Below, in pieces: positions 1 through 7,512 of a stretch of DNA of 44,435 nt. The DNA is from an uncultured Prevotella sp. (GTDB taxonomy: Bacteria; Bacteroidota; Bacteroidia; Bacteroidales; Bacteroidaceae), in NCBI GenBank assembly GCA_947170725.1, contig CAMVUM010000027.1, positions 1-44,435 of the forward strand. Reading direction: 5' to 3'. The notes under the pieces were generated by a model. That model was not told the origin of the DNA, did not search any database, and saw only the letters and a program-made list of their open reading frames with translations. The stretch's first letter is position 1. Each line of letters opens with the position of its first letter. Made by a program: the position numbers and the translations under genes.

Positions 1-660
1 GTCTATGCTTGCACGAATTGTCCACCCATTTGTCGCCCCAACTGTCCCCCCAACCCCATTTTTTGCCATTTTTCCGACCCCGAAAACAGAACGAAAAAGG
101 CACTTTTGGGCAGCATTTTTTCTGCCTCCAGCAGCTACCATTTAACGGCTCATTTAACACTCCGTTTAACGCCCGCATGCCGTGCCACCATGTCACCCAT
201 GAGCGGCCACCATACACGCCCAGCCACACCCTGGAGCCACCCAAATACGCCCATTTTTCAGACCACACCCACATGGCAACTGCACGACCCACGCCAGCAC
301 CCCGCAGAAAGCCCCATAAAGCCCCGTGTCGCCTTGCTTCGCACCCTTTCCCTGCCGTTCTACCACCCACAAAAGAAAAGCCGCCAGGCGTGCCGTTTTT
401 AGCGGTCATGCCCAGCGGCTCCATGCCGTCAGCAGCTCCAGCGTCTGGTGCGTCCAGCTCAAAGCTCAAACCCCACCATTTCCAGCTGTCGATTAAACCA
501 AATTAAACCAGAATTAAACCTGCGTTAAAGCCCCATTTAACGGGTGCGCCTCCAAAATTAAACCAGAATTAAAGCAAATTCAACTTTTGGGACGTTTCGT
601 TTTTCCACCTCTCCACCTCTCAAACCTCCGTAACTCCCTATAAACAAAGGCTTTCCCGTC
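1..660. other. Gene-poor C-rich edge region with phased TTAAA motifs
   Basis: I see no gene I can defend here. The plus strand is rich in C and A and poor in G. A frame open from 9 to 506 on the plus strand encodes only proline/histidine-rich low-complexity sequence with no recognisable domain; the minus strand is also open for long stretches because of the skew. TTTAAC occurs three times with an exact 12-bp step (141, 153, 165). A series of TTAAA-like motifs begins near 493, 503, 514, 525, 537, 558, 569 and 579, i.e. about one helical turn apart. The octamer CCACCTCT is tandemly repeated near 606-621. It could be the eroded end of a mobile region or of a coding region cut by the window edge; neither can be shown. 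Confidence 0.4.
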
Positions 661-695
661 ATTTTCCACACTCACACATTATGCTCGTTTCGTTT

Positions 696-974
696 TCATG
701 CCCGTATTCCGCCAGTTGTTGTCGTTACAATTCCGGAATTATCACTTTTTCTAATGCGCATTGCTCCATTTCCTGACATTGATATGTTTGCAGCATAGAT
801 GGCATTTGATGTCAATGTGATTCCGCTAAAGGATTTGTATGAAGTAGAGCCATTGAAATCCACCATATCTGTGGACAGTACGTCGGTGGCAGTCTGTGCT
901 GCTGTGTTGGAAACTCCATAGATTACAGTCATAAAGATTACGGCCAGTAATTTTAATGTTCTTATCTGTCGCAT
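696..974 (-). pseudogene. Truncated N-terminus of a secreted protein
   Basis: A 92-residue reading frame starts with a clear signal peptide (MRQIRTLKLLAVIFMTVIYG followed by an AAQ cleavage-type site near residue 27), then about 65 residues ending in SGIVTTTTGG and a stop. Short segments of this type (an aromatic/Ser-rich stretch followed by a GIVTT..GG motif) occur, from memory, near the start of large secreted Bacteroidetes proteins, so I read this as the head of a much longer protein with the rest lost; that is inference. It has an apparently intact promoter upstream (1060-1090). Downstream there is no continuation in any frame, only the C-rich edge region. A genuine 92-residue secreted protein is the alternative. 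Confidence 0.5.
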
Positions 975-1059
975 TGATTATATTGTTGTTATTTATAGGT
1001 TAGTCTTGCTTTGTTGACTGGTATTTCCATATCAAATCGCAGAACTGTCGTGATGTGGA

Positions 1060-1090
1060 CAAAGGTAAGATATTTCTTCGTGATGTCAAA
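1060..1090 (-). promoter_or_regulatory. Bacteroidetes-type promoter of the truncated secreted-protein gene
   Basis: On the minus strand TTTG (1087-1090) is followed after 19 bp by TACCTTTG (1060-1067), matching the Bacteroidetes TTTG-N19/20-TAnnTTTG consensus. The expected transcription start near 1053 leaves a leader of about 80 nt before the ATG at 974. Confidence 0.6.
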
Positions 1091-1180
1091 ATAGTAGAAG
1101 AAAATATGTTATAAGAAGCTGTAGAATATAACTAACATTAACATATTGATGAGCTATTTAAGCATAAATATAATCGTCAG

Positions 1181-1229
1181 TAGTGTTTCACTGAGCGAAC
1201 TCGCCTCAGGCACATTCAGTGAAACAGTA
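1181..1229. repeat. Structured inverted repeat in the spacer 975-1300
   Basis: Arms 1181-1194 and 1216-1229 pair over 14 bp with one mismatch (core GTTTCACTGA / TCAGTGAAAC), around a 21-nt loop that itself holds a small GCGA-AC-TCGC hairpin. It lies in the spacer between the nifJ terminator and the truncated secreted-protein gene. No T-run marks it as a classical terminator. Short plus-strand frames across it (1146-1346, 1219-1401) look like chance. Confidence 0.5.
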
Positions 1230-1300
1230 TTCCCAATCGTCGTTTTCATATTTTTATGCGGTGTTATCGATTTGGAGCGCAAGAGAGAAACAACGAAAGA

Positions 1301-1326
1301 AGGGACTATGGCATACCATAGCCCCT
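1301..1326 (-). terminator. nifJ transcription terminator
   Basis: Arms 1301-1311 and 1316-1326 pair over 11 bp with one mismatch around a CATA loop. On the minus strand the stem is followed by a T-rich tract. It begins about 33 nt past the nifJ stop codon. Confidence 0.7.
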
Positions 1327-1358
1327 TTATTATTAATAGGGTTTAACAAAATTCTTTG

Positions 1359-4300
1359 TTATGCTTCCTCGCTCCAGTCCATCTTGCTCATGCGGACATA
1401 GCTCTGATAACGCTTCTTAGCCATATCCTCGCAAGCCTTGAACAGGTCGGCCGCCTCGTTGGGGAACTGCTTCATAACTGAGAGGAAGCGAACTTCACCC
1501 TTCAGATAATCCTGGAAGTTCTCCCATGCCGGAGCCTTAGAGTCGAGCATGAACGGATTCTTGCCTTCCTCTTCGAGTGCCGGGTTGAAGCGCCACAGGT
1601 GCCAGTAACCGCAAGCTACAGCAGCAGCCTCCTCAGCCTGTGCCTTGCCCATGCCCTTCTTCAGACCGTGGTTGATACACGGAGCGTAGGCGATGATGAT
1701 TGACGGTCCGGGATAAGCCTCAGCCTCACGGATAGCCTTGAGGCACTGGCTCTGGTCTGCGCCCATGGCAATCTGTGCAACGTAAACGTAGCCGTAGGTC
1801 GTGGCAATCATACCGAGGTCCTTCTTGCGTACGCGCTTACCTGAAGCAGCAAACTTGGCGATGGCACCGAGCGGAGTAGCCTTTGAAGACTGGCCACCGG
1901 TGTTAGAGTAAACCTCAGTGTCAAGAACGAGGATGTTTACGTCCTCACCAGAAGCGATTACGTGGTCGAGACCGCCGTAGCCGATGTCGTAAGAGGCACC
2001 GTCACCACCGATGATCCACTGTGAACGCTTAACGAGATAGTGAGAGAGTTCCTTCAGCTTCTTGCATGTCTCGCAACCGTGGGCTGCACCTTCCTCTATC
2101 ATCGGAACGAGCTTGGCTGCAGCAGCCTTGCTTGCGTCTGCGTCATCCTTACCGTCAAGCCACTCCTGAGCGGCAGCCTTGTAGTCAGCGGGTGCGTTCT
2201 CGTTGTTGGCAATGTCATTCTTGAGAATATCTGCTATGCGTGCACGCATCTTCTTGTTGGCCAGTGTCATACCGAGACCGAACTCGCAGAAGTCCTCGAA
2301 CAGTGAGTTTGCCCATGCCGGACCCTGACCTTTCTCGTTGGTTGTATAGGGAGTTGATGGGATTGAACCTGAATAGATTGAAGAACATCCTGTAGCGTTG
2401 GCGATGATTTCGCGATCACCGAAGAGCTGAGAAATCAACTTAACGTACGGAGTCTCACCACAACCGGAGCAAGCGCCGGAGAATTCGAAGAGCGGAGTAG
2501 CGAACTGTGAGTTCTTCGGGCTCTGCTTGATGTCAACCAGATCCTGCTTGCTCTTGACGTTCTTAACGCAGTATTCCCAGTTAGCAGCCTCGCCGAGCTC
2601 GCCTTCCAGCGGAACCATCTTGAGGGCGGGACCACCAGCCTTCGGATTGCCGGGACATACGTCAACACAGTTGCCGCAACCCAGACAGTCCATAACGCCC
2701 ACCTGCATGCGGAACTTCATGCCTTTCAGTGCGGCGGGAGCCTTGATGTCGATTGTGGTAGCATTCAGACCTGCAGCCTCTGCATCGTCCATAACGAACG
2801 GGCGGATGCAAGCGTGAGGACAAACGTATGCACACTTGTTACACTGGATACAGTTCTCGGGAGTCCATGTCGGAACGAAGGCTGCTACACCACGCTTCTC
2901 GTATGCGGCTGTGCCCTGCGGCCATGTACCGTCCTCGATGCCCTTGAAAGCAGAAACGGGGAGCAGGTCGCCGTTCTGTGCGTTGATGGGACGGACAACC
3001 TCGTTGATGAATGCGGGGTCGTTGTTCTCCTTAACAGCGTCTGCAGGCAGGTTGATCCATGTCGGATCAACGGTAAGTTCCTTGTACTCGCCTCCGCGGT
3101 CAACGGCTGCGTAGTTCTTGTCGACTACGTCCTGACCCTTCTTGCCATAAGACTTAACGATGAACTTCTTCATCTGTTCAACGGCCAGATCAACGGGGAT
3201 AACCTCGGTGATGCGGAAGAATGCGCTCTGGAGGATGGTGTTGGTGCGGTTGCCCAGACCAATCTCCTGTGCTATCTTGGTAGCGTTGATGTAGTAAACC
3301 TTGATGTTGTTGTCTGCGAAATACTTCTTAACCTTGTTCGGCAGGTTGGCAGCCAGTGTCTCGCCCTCCCAGATTGTATTGAGAAGGAAGGTACCGTTCT
3401 TGCGCAGACCGCGTGTAACGTCGTACATGTTGAGGTAAGCCTGTACGTGGCAAGCCACGAAGTTAGGTGTGTTTACCAGATATGTAGAGCGGATGGGGGT
3501 GTCACCGAAGCGCAGGTGAGAGCAGGTAAAACCTCCTGACTTCTTAGAGTCGTAAGAGAAGTATGCCTGGCAGTGCTTGTCGGTGTTGTCACCGATAATC
3601 TTGACAGAGTTTTTGTTTGCACCTACAGTACCGTCGGCACCGAGTCCGTAGAACTTAGCTTCGAACATGCCTTCGCCGCCGAGAGCGATTTCTTCTTTCT
3701 TGGGCAGAGATGTGAATGTAACGTCATCAACGATACCGAGGGTGAAGTGGTTCTTCGGCTCAGCAAGTGCAAGGTTCTCGTAAACGGCGAGAATCTGTGC
3801 GGGAGTTGTGTCGTTAGAACCAAGACCGTAGCGACCGCCAACGATGACGGGTGCGTTCTCTACGCCGTAGAATGCTTCCTTTACGTCGAGATACAGAGGT
3901 TCGCCGTTTGCTCCCGGCTCTTTCGTACGGTCGAGAACAGCGATGCGCTTTGTTGTCTTGGGCACAGCTGCGAGCAGGTGCTTAACTGAGAACGGACGGT
4001 AGAGGTGAACAGAAACCAAACCAACCTTCTCGCCCTGAGCAGTCAGGTGGTCGATGGCCTCGCGTGCAGCCTCGCTTGCAGAGCCCATAAGGATGATTAC
4101 GCGGTCAGCATCCTCTGCTCCGTAGTAGTTGAACAGACCGTACTTGCGACCGGTAATTTCGGAAATCTTCTCCATGTATTCCTCAACTATAGCGGGAACT
4201 GCATCGTAGTAAGGGTTGCAGGACTCACGGTGAGTGAAGAACGTGTCGGGATTCTCGGCCATACCGCGTGCAACGGGATGCTCGGGAGTAAGGGCGCGGC

Positions 4301-4919
4301 TGCGGAACTCGGCCAGTGCCTGCTGGTCTACCAGCGGAGCCAGGTCGTCGTTCTCAAGCATCTCAATCTTCTGAATTTCGTGAGATGTGCGGAATCCGTC
4401 GAAGAAGTTGAGGAACGGAACACGGCTTTTAATAGTTGCAAGGTGAGCAACACCGGCCAAATCCATTACTTCCTGTACTGAACCTTCAGCCAACATGGCA
4501 AATCCGGTCTGACGGCAAGACATTACGTCCTGATGGTCACCGAAGATGCACAGTGAATGAGAAGCGAGTGTACGAGCCGATACGTGGAATACGCAAGGAA
4601 GGAACTCGCCGGCAATCTTGTACATGTTGGGAATCATCAGCAGCAGACCCTGTGATGCTGTATAGGTTGAAGTCAGGGCTCCGGCCTGAAGAGAACCGTG
4701 AACAGCTCCGGCTGCTCCGCCTTCAGACTGCATTTCCTGTACGAGGACAGTTTCGCCGAAGATGTTCTTGCGACCTTGTGCTGCCCATTCGTCCACATAC
4801 TCCGCCATTGTAGAAGACGGGGTGATGGGGTAGATGGCTGCCACCTCCGAGAACATATACGAGATATGCGCTGCGGCTTGGTTACCATCACAAGTGATAA
4901 ATTTCTTTTCTTTTGCCAT
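1359..4919 (-). CDS. nifJ: Pyruvate:ferredoxin (flavodoxin) oxidoreductase
   Basis: This single-chain homodimeric PFOR oxidises pyruvate with CoA to acetyl-CoA and CO2 and passes electrons to ferredoxin or flavodoxin, the central anaerobic pyruvate step. At 1186 residues it has the usual full length. The order seen is: N-terminal pyruvate-binding domain (YPITPSSTMAEYVDEWA near residue 30), a two-cluster ferredoxin domain with CIQCNKCAYVCPHAC (about 685-700) and CLGCGNCVDVCPG (about 743-756), the CSGCGETPY cysteines of the proximal cluster (about 813-821), and the thiamine-diphosphate site GDGASYDIGYGG with NTGGQSSKATP (about 970-1005). A further cysteine lies in APCINHG near the C-terminus. 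The start at 4919 gives the conserved MAKEKKFITCDGNQAAAHIS head. No TAnnTTTG box is obvious in the 130-bp spacer upstream, so its promoter is not assigned. The gene stands alone, with its own terminator. Confidence 0.98.
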   Translation of the reverse strand: MAKEKKFITCDGNQAAAHISYMFSEVAAIYPITPSSTMAEYVDEWAAQGRKNIFGETVLVQEMQSEGGAAGAVHGSLQAGALTSTYTASQGLLLMIPNMYKIAGEFLPCVFHVSARTLASHSLCIFGDHQDVMSCRQTGFAMLAEGSVQEVMDLAGVAHLATIKSRVPFLNFFDGFRTSHEIQKIEMLENDDLAPLVDQQALAEFRSRALTPEHPVARGMAENPDTFFTHRESCNPYYDAVPAIVEEYMEKISEITGRKYGLFNYYGAEDADRVIILMGSASEAAREAIDHLTAQGEKVGLVSVHLYRPFSVKHLLAAVPKTTKRIAVLDRTKEPGANGEPLYLDVKEAFYGVENAPVIVGGRYGLGSNDTTPAQILAVYENLALAEPKNHFTLGIVDDVTFTSLPKKEEIALGGEGMFEAKFYGLGADGTVGANKNSVKIIGDNTDKHCQAYFSYDSKKSGGFTCSHLRFGDTPIRSTYLVNTPNFVACHVQAYLNMYDVTRGLRKNGTFLLNTIWEGETLAANLPNKVKKYFADNNIKVYYINATKIAQEIGLGNRTNTILQSAFFRITEVIPVDLAVEQMKKFIVKSYGKKGQDVVDKNYAAVDRGGEYKELTVDPTWINLPADAVKENNDPAFINEVVRPINAQNGDLLPVSAFKGIEDGTWPQGTAAYEKRGVAAFVPTWTPENCIQCNKCAYVCPHACIRPFVMDDAEAAGLNATTIDIKAPAALKGMKFRMQVGVMDCLGCGNCVDVCPGNPKAGGPALKMVPLEGELGEAANWEYCVKNVKSKQDLVDIKQSPKNSQFATPLFEFSGACSGCGETPYVKLISQLFGDREIIANATGCSSIYSGSIPSTPYTTNEKGQGPAWANSLFEDFCEFGLGMTLANKKMRARIADILKNDIANNENAPADYKAAAQEWLDGKDDADASKAAAAKLVPMIEEGAAHGCETCKKLKELSHYLVKRSQWIIGGDGASYDIGYGGLDHVIASGEDVNILVLDTEVYSNTGGQSSKATPLGAIAKFAASGKRVRKKDLGMIATTYGYVYVAQIAMGADQSQCLKAIREAEAYPGPSIIIAYAPCINHGLKKGMGKAQAEEAAAVACGYWHLWRFNPALEEEGKNPFMLDSKAPAWENFQDYLKGEVRFLSVMKQFPNEAADLFKACEDMAKKRYQSYVRMSKMDWSEEA

Positions 4920-5049
4920 TTTAATAGATAAAATATTTAAATGAATAAACTAATGTTTTCTTTTCTATCTTTAATTTGTTTTATAAGATCAATTATTTTA
5001 ATTTCATGCCATATGCTCTTTCTTAATTTAGTGGATATCCTTATTTGAA

Positions 5050-6237
5050 TCAATAAAGGAATCCGAACAGCCACAAAGGAATCTGATTCCCATGACCTAC
5101 TTCCGTATTATAGCGTGCATATATCATGTCTGGAGTGTATCTTGTCTTGCCGTTGTTGTTGGCATTGCATATCTTGAATTTTAGCTTCCCGTCAACCGTA
5201 TAATATGTCTCCCTGCTGCCTTGGTTTACTTTGTGGTCTTTCCAGAGAGAATTGACGAAGAATGTTTCCATTGTGTCCTGTCGCTCAATCTTGATAGGGT
5301 ATATTGCAAACATAAGGTTGGAATTGTGCATCATGACCTTAGTTGGCTTTTTGGGGAATTCCTGTCCGAAAGGATAGATTATATTTATTAGTCTTGCATC
5401 AGCCAGATACTTGATATAGTTCATAACCGTAGCCCGACTTGTCTCTATGTCATTTGCCAGTTGGCTGATGTTTGGCGCTTTCGGCCCGTCCACCGCCAAG
5501 AGATAAAAAAGTTTTTTGATTTTTGTCAGATATTTCAGCTCTATCTGCTTGATGAGAAGGATGTCTACTTCAGTCATCATATTCATTGTCTTCTGGAGGT
5601 TTTCGGAATAATTCCTGTGCTCCTGATAGAAAGGATAGAAACCGTGATGGATGTAATCAAGAAAATATTTGTTGGGTGAAACTTTCGGTAAGATTTGCTT
5701 TATGATATGCTCATGGTTTCCCAGTATTTCATCAAGAGTGTATGGGGAAAAGTTGTTTCCTGTCTGAAGATTTAGAAATTCGCGGAAAGAAAATCCTCGT
5801 AGATTATAGCTTTTGACGATTCCGTTCAACTCCGTGTTCTCTTCTTTTAGGCGCATGACGCTAGAACCGGTGAATACAATTTTCAGATTGGGATATTCGT
5901 CATAGCATTTGCGCAATTCCAAACACCAGTCCTGCTGTTTGAATACTTGATCTATTAGCAATACACGTCCACCGTTGCGGTAGAACTCGCCAGCGAAGTC
6001 AGATATGCCACGTCCTTGAAAATAGAAATTATTCATGTTTACATATAGACATTGGCGATCTTGAACATCAAAATGCTCCTTCGCATATTGCAGAAGGAAT
6101 GTTGTTTTTCCGACTCCTCTTGTTCCCTTTATACCAATCATACGGTCATTCCAATCTATCTCATCCATAAGGGTGCGACGGACAGACGCATGAGTGTGCT
6201 CTACAAGATTAGTATGAGTTCTGAAAAAAACTTCCAT
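5050..6237 (-). CDS. AAA+ ATPase with DUF4143-type C-terminus
   Basis: A 395-residue protein of the AAA_14/DUF4143 type, common in multiple copies in Bacteroidales and of unknown cellular role. Walker A is GTRGVGKT at residues 38-45; the Walker B strand is RVLLIDQ at 91-97, where the usual acidic residue after Asp is replaced by Gln; a sensor-type VFTGSS follows at 121-126. A helix-turn-helix-like segment (ISQLANDIETSRATVMNYIK) sits in the middle. The C-terminal part ends in IPLWLFGFLY, a tail I recognise from this family. The start at 6237 is supported by a promoter 20-50 bp upstream. The stop is 130 bp before nifJ begins, on the same strand. The Gln could slow ATP hydrolysis; that is inference. 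Confidence 0.85.
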   Translation of the reverse strand: MEVFFRTHTNLVEHTHASVRRTLMDEIDWNDRMIGIKGTRGVGKTTFLLQYAKEHFDVQDRQCLYVNMNNFYFQGRGISDFAGEFYRNGGRVLLIDQVFKQQDWCLELRKCYDEYPNLKIVFTGSSVMRLKEENTELNGIVKSYNLRGFSFREFLNLQTGNNFSPYTLDEILGNHEHIIKQILPKVSPNKYFLDYIHHGFYPFYQEHRNYSENLQKTMNMMTEVDILLIKQIELKYLTKIKKLFYLLAVDGPKAPNISQLANDIETSRATVMNYIKYLADARLINIIYPFGQEFPKKPTKVMMHNSNLMFAIYPIKIERQDTMETFFVNSLWKDHKVNQGSRETYYTVDGKLKFKICNANNNGKTRYTPDMIYARYNTEVGHGNQIPLWLFGFLY

Positions 6238-6257
6238 TCCAGTTAATATTAATGTTG

Positions 6258-6288
6258 CAAAGATAATACTTTATTCTTAATTTGCAAA
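6258..6288 (-). promoter_or_regulatory. Promoter of the AAA ATPase gene
   Basis: Minus-strand TTTG (6285-6288), 19-bp spacer, TATCTTTG (6258-6265). It is back to back with the plus-strand promoter at 6296-6326, so one short spacer drives both directions. Confidence 0.75.
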
Positions 6289-6295
6289 GTCTGTA

Positions 6296-6326
6296 TTGCA
6301 AAATCTAAAAAAAAAGAGTAATTTTG
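6296..6326 (+). promoter_or_regulatory. Promoter of the ATP-grasp-like/GH43 gene pair
   Basis: TTG (6296-6298), 20-bp spacer, TAATTTTG (6319-6326). Transcription would start near 6333, about 100 nt before the preferred ATG at 6430. Confidence 0.7.
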
Positions 6327-6429
6327 TATTTCGAACGGACCTCCTTACAATTAGTTCGGTCATAAAGTTTGATTGCTGTTTGTCGTAAGTTGGTCGGTCT
6401 TAATATTTCTTATGCAATATTATAGTATA

Positions 6430-7512
6430 ATGACATTACATATATTTAATCCTGAGCATGATTTGGCTTTGGCATGTGATATGGAAAACTTCACTCCTCC
6501 AGCTGCTGCCTGGAAGTTGCATTCAGATTTGGGTTTTATGCCTGTATTGTGGTCTGATGACGGTGATGCGGTGGTGGTGGAGGACCGTATGCTGGCGTTG
6601 GACGCGTGGAGGAACCTACAGAGTCAGATATCAGAAAATTCTGGATGTGGAAATTGGTTTGGGAAGAATGTAGAGTTTGTGACGCTTGCTGATATTCCTT
6701 CATTGTCTGTTACTGCGGTTGATGTGTGGGGGTGGGACAGTGCAATACGATATAAACTTTTGAGGCATGGTGTTCATTCCGAACTGCTACCAGATAAAAA
6801 TGTAATTTCTTCCATCCGTGAGTTGTCCCATCGTCGTCATGCAGTGGATTTGCTTGGTTGTTTAAGGGGCGAAGGACTTATAGGTGAGAGCTTTGTTTGC
6901 TGTGATTATGAGGAAATAGGCAAATTGTTACGTTTTTATCGTCACATTGTAGTCAAGGCGCCATGGAGTTGTAGTGGCAGAGGGATAAGATATATTGATG
7001 GTTGTCCAACGCAACATCAGTCTGGTTGGATAAAAAACATGTTAAAAGCTCAGGGAAGCGTAATCGTAGAGCCGTATTATAAAAAGGTAAAAGACTTCGG
7101 AATGGAGTTCTATAGCGACGGAGCTGGAAATGTTGGATACTGCGGACTGTCGTTGTTCGATACGGACAACTGGATGTATACAGGGAGTGTTTTAGCTTCA
7201 GAGCCATATAAAATAAGCGTATTGACAGATTACATATCTTTGGATTTGATTGATACTGTAAAAGGAGCAATATGCTCACATTTTGGCTCTGTTTATGCCG
7301 GCCGTTATCGTGGTATGTTCGGTGTGGATATGATGGTGGTTGAGGATGAAGTGAAGCATGGTTTTCTTCTTCATCCTTGTGTGGAGATAAATCTCAGACG
7401 TACAATGGGGCATGCAGCCATTATGATGTCTCCTTCCGATAAAAACAAGCACGGTCTAATGAGAATTGAAAATATCAACAACTATTATCTATTAAAAGTA
7501 AATTTTTTATGA
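6430..7512 (+). CDS. Conserved hypothetical protein with ATP-grasp-like features
   Basis: I recognise this as a conserved Bacteroidetes protein without assigned function. The ATG at 6430 is preferred over an upstream TTG at 6373 because it gives the compact head MTLHIFNPEHDLALA, 360 residues in all. Features suggesting an ATP-grasp fold: a basic glycine-rich stretch VVKAPWSCSGRGIRY (about 173-187), an EPYYKKVKDFGMEFY strand, and an acidic/Asn pair in CVEINLRRTMGHAA (about 318-331) resembling the metal-binding E-x-N end of the fold. That would imply an ATP-dependent carboxylate-amine or similar ligase, but the substrate is unknown and the assignment is by motif only. Its stop overlaps the start of the next gene (ATGA at 7509-7512), so the two are very probably translated together. 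Confidence 0.8.
   Translation: MTLHIFNPEHDLALACDMENFTPPAAAWKLHSDLGFMPVLWSDDGDAVVVEDRMLALDAWRNLQSQISENSGCGNWFGKNVEFVTLADIPSLSVTAVDVWGWDSAIRYKLLRHGVHSELLPDKNVISSIRELSHRRHAVDLLGCLRGEGLIGESFVCCDYEEIGKLLRFYRHIVVKAPWSCSGRGIRYIDGCPTQHQSGWIKNMLKAQGSVIVEPYYKKVKDFGMEFYSDGAGNVGYCGLSLFDTDNWMYTGSVLASEPYKISVLTDYISLDLIDTVKGAICSHFGSVYAGRYRGMFGVDMMVVEDEVKHGFLLHPCVEINLRRTMGHAAIMMSPSDKNKHGLMRIENINNYYLLKVNFL

Noticed and set aside
9..506. 165-codon plus-strand frame
   Set aside because: Proline/histidine-rich low-complexity product with no domain, no promoter and no plausible start context; open by virtue of the C-rich, T-poor composition.
2814..3539. 241-codon antisense frame opposite nifJ
   Set aside because: Same reason; the sense strand encodes a complete PFOR with all cofactor motifs.
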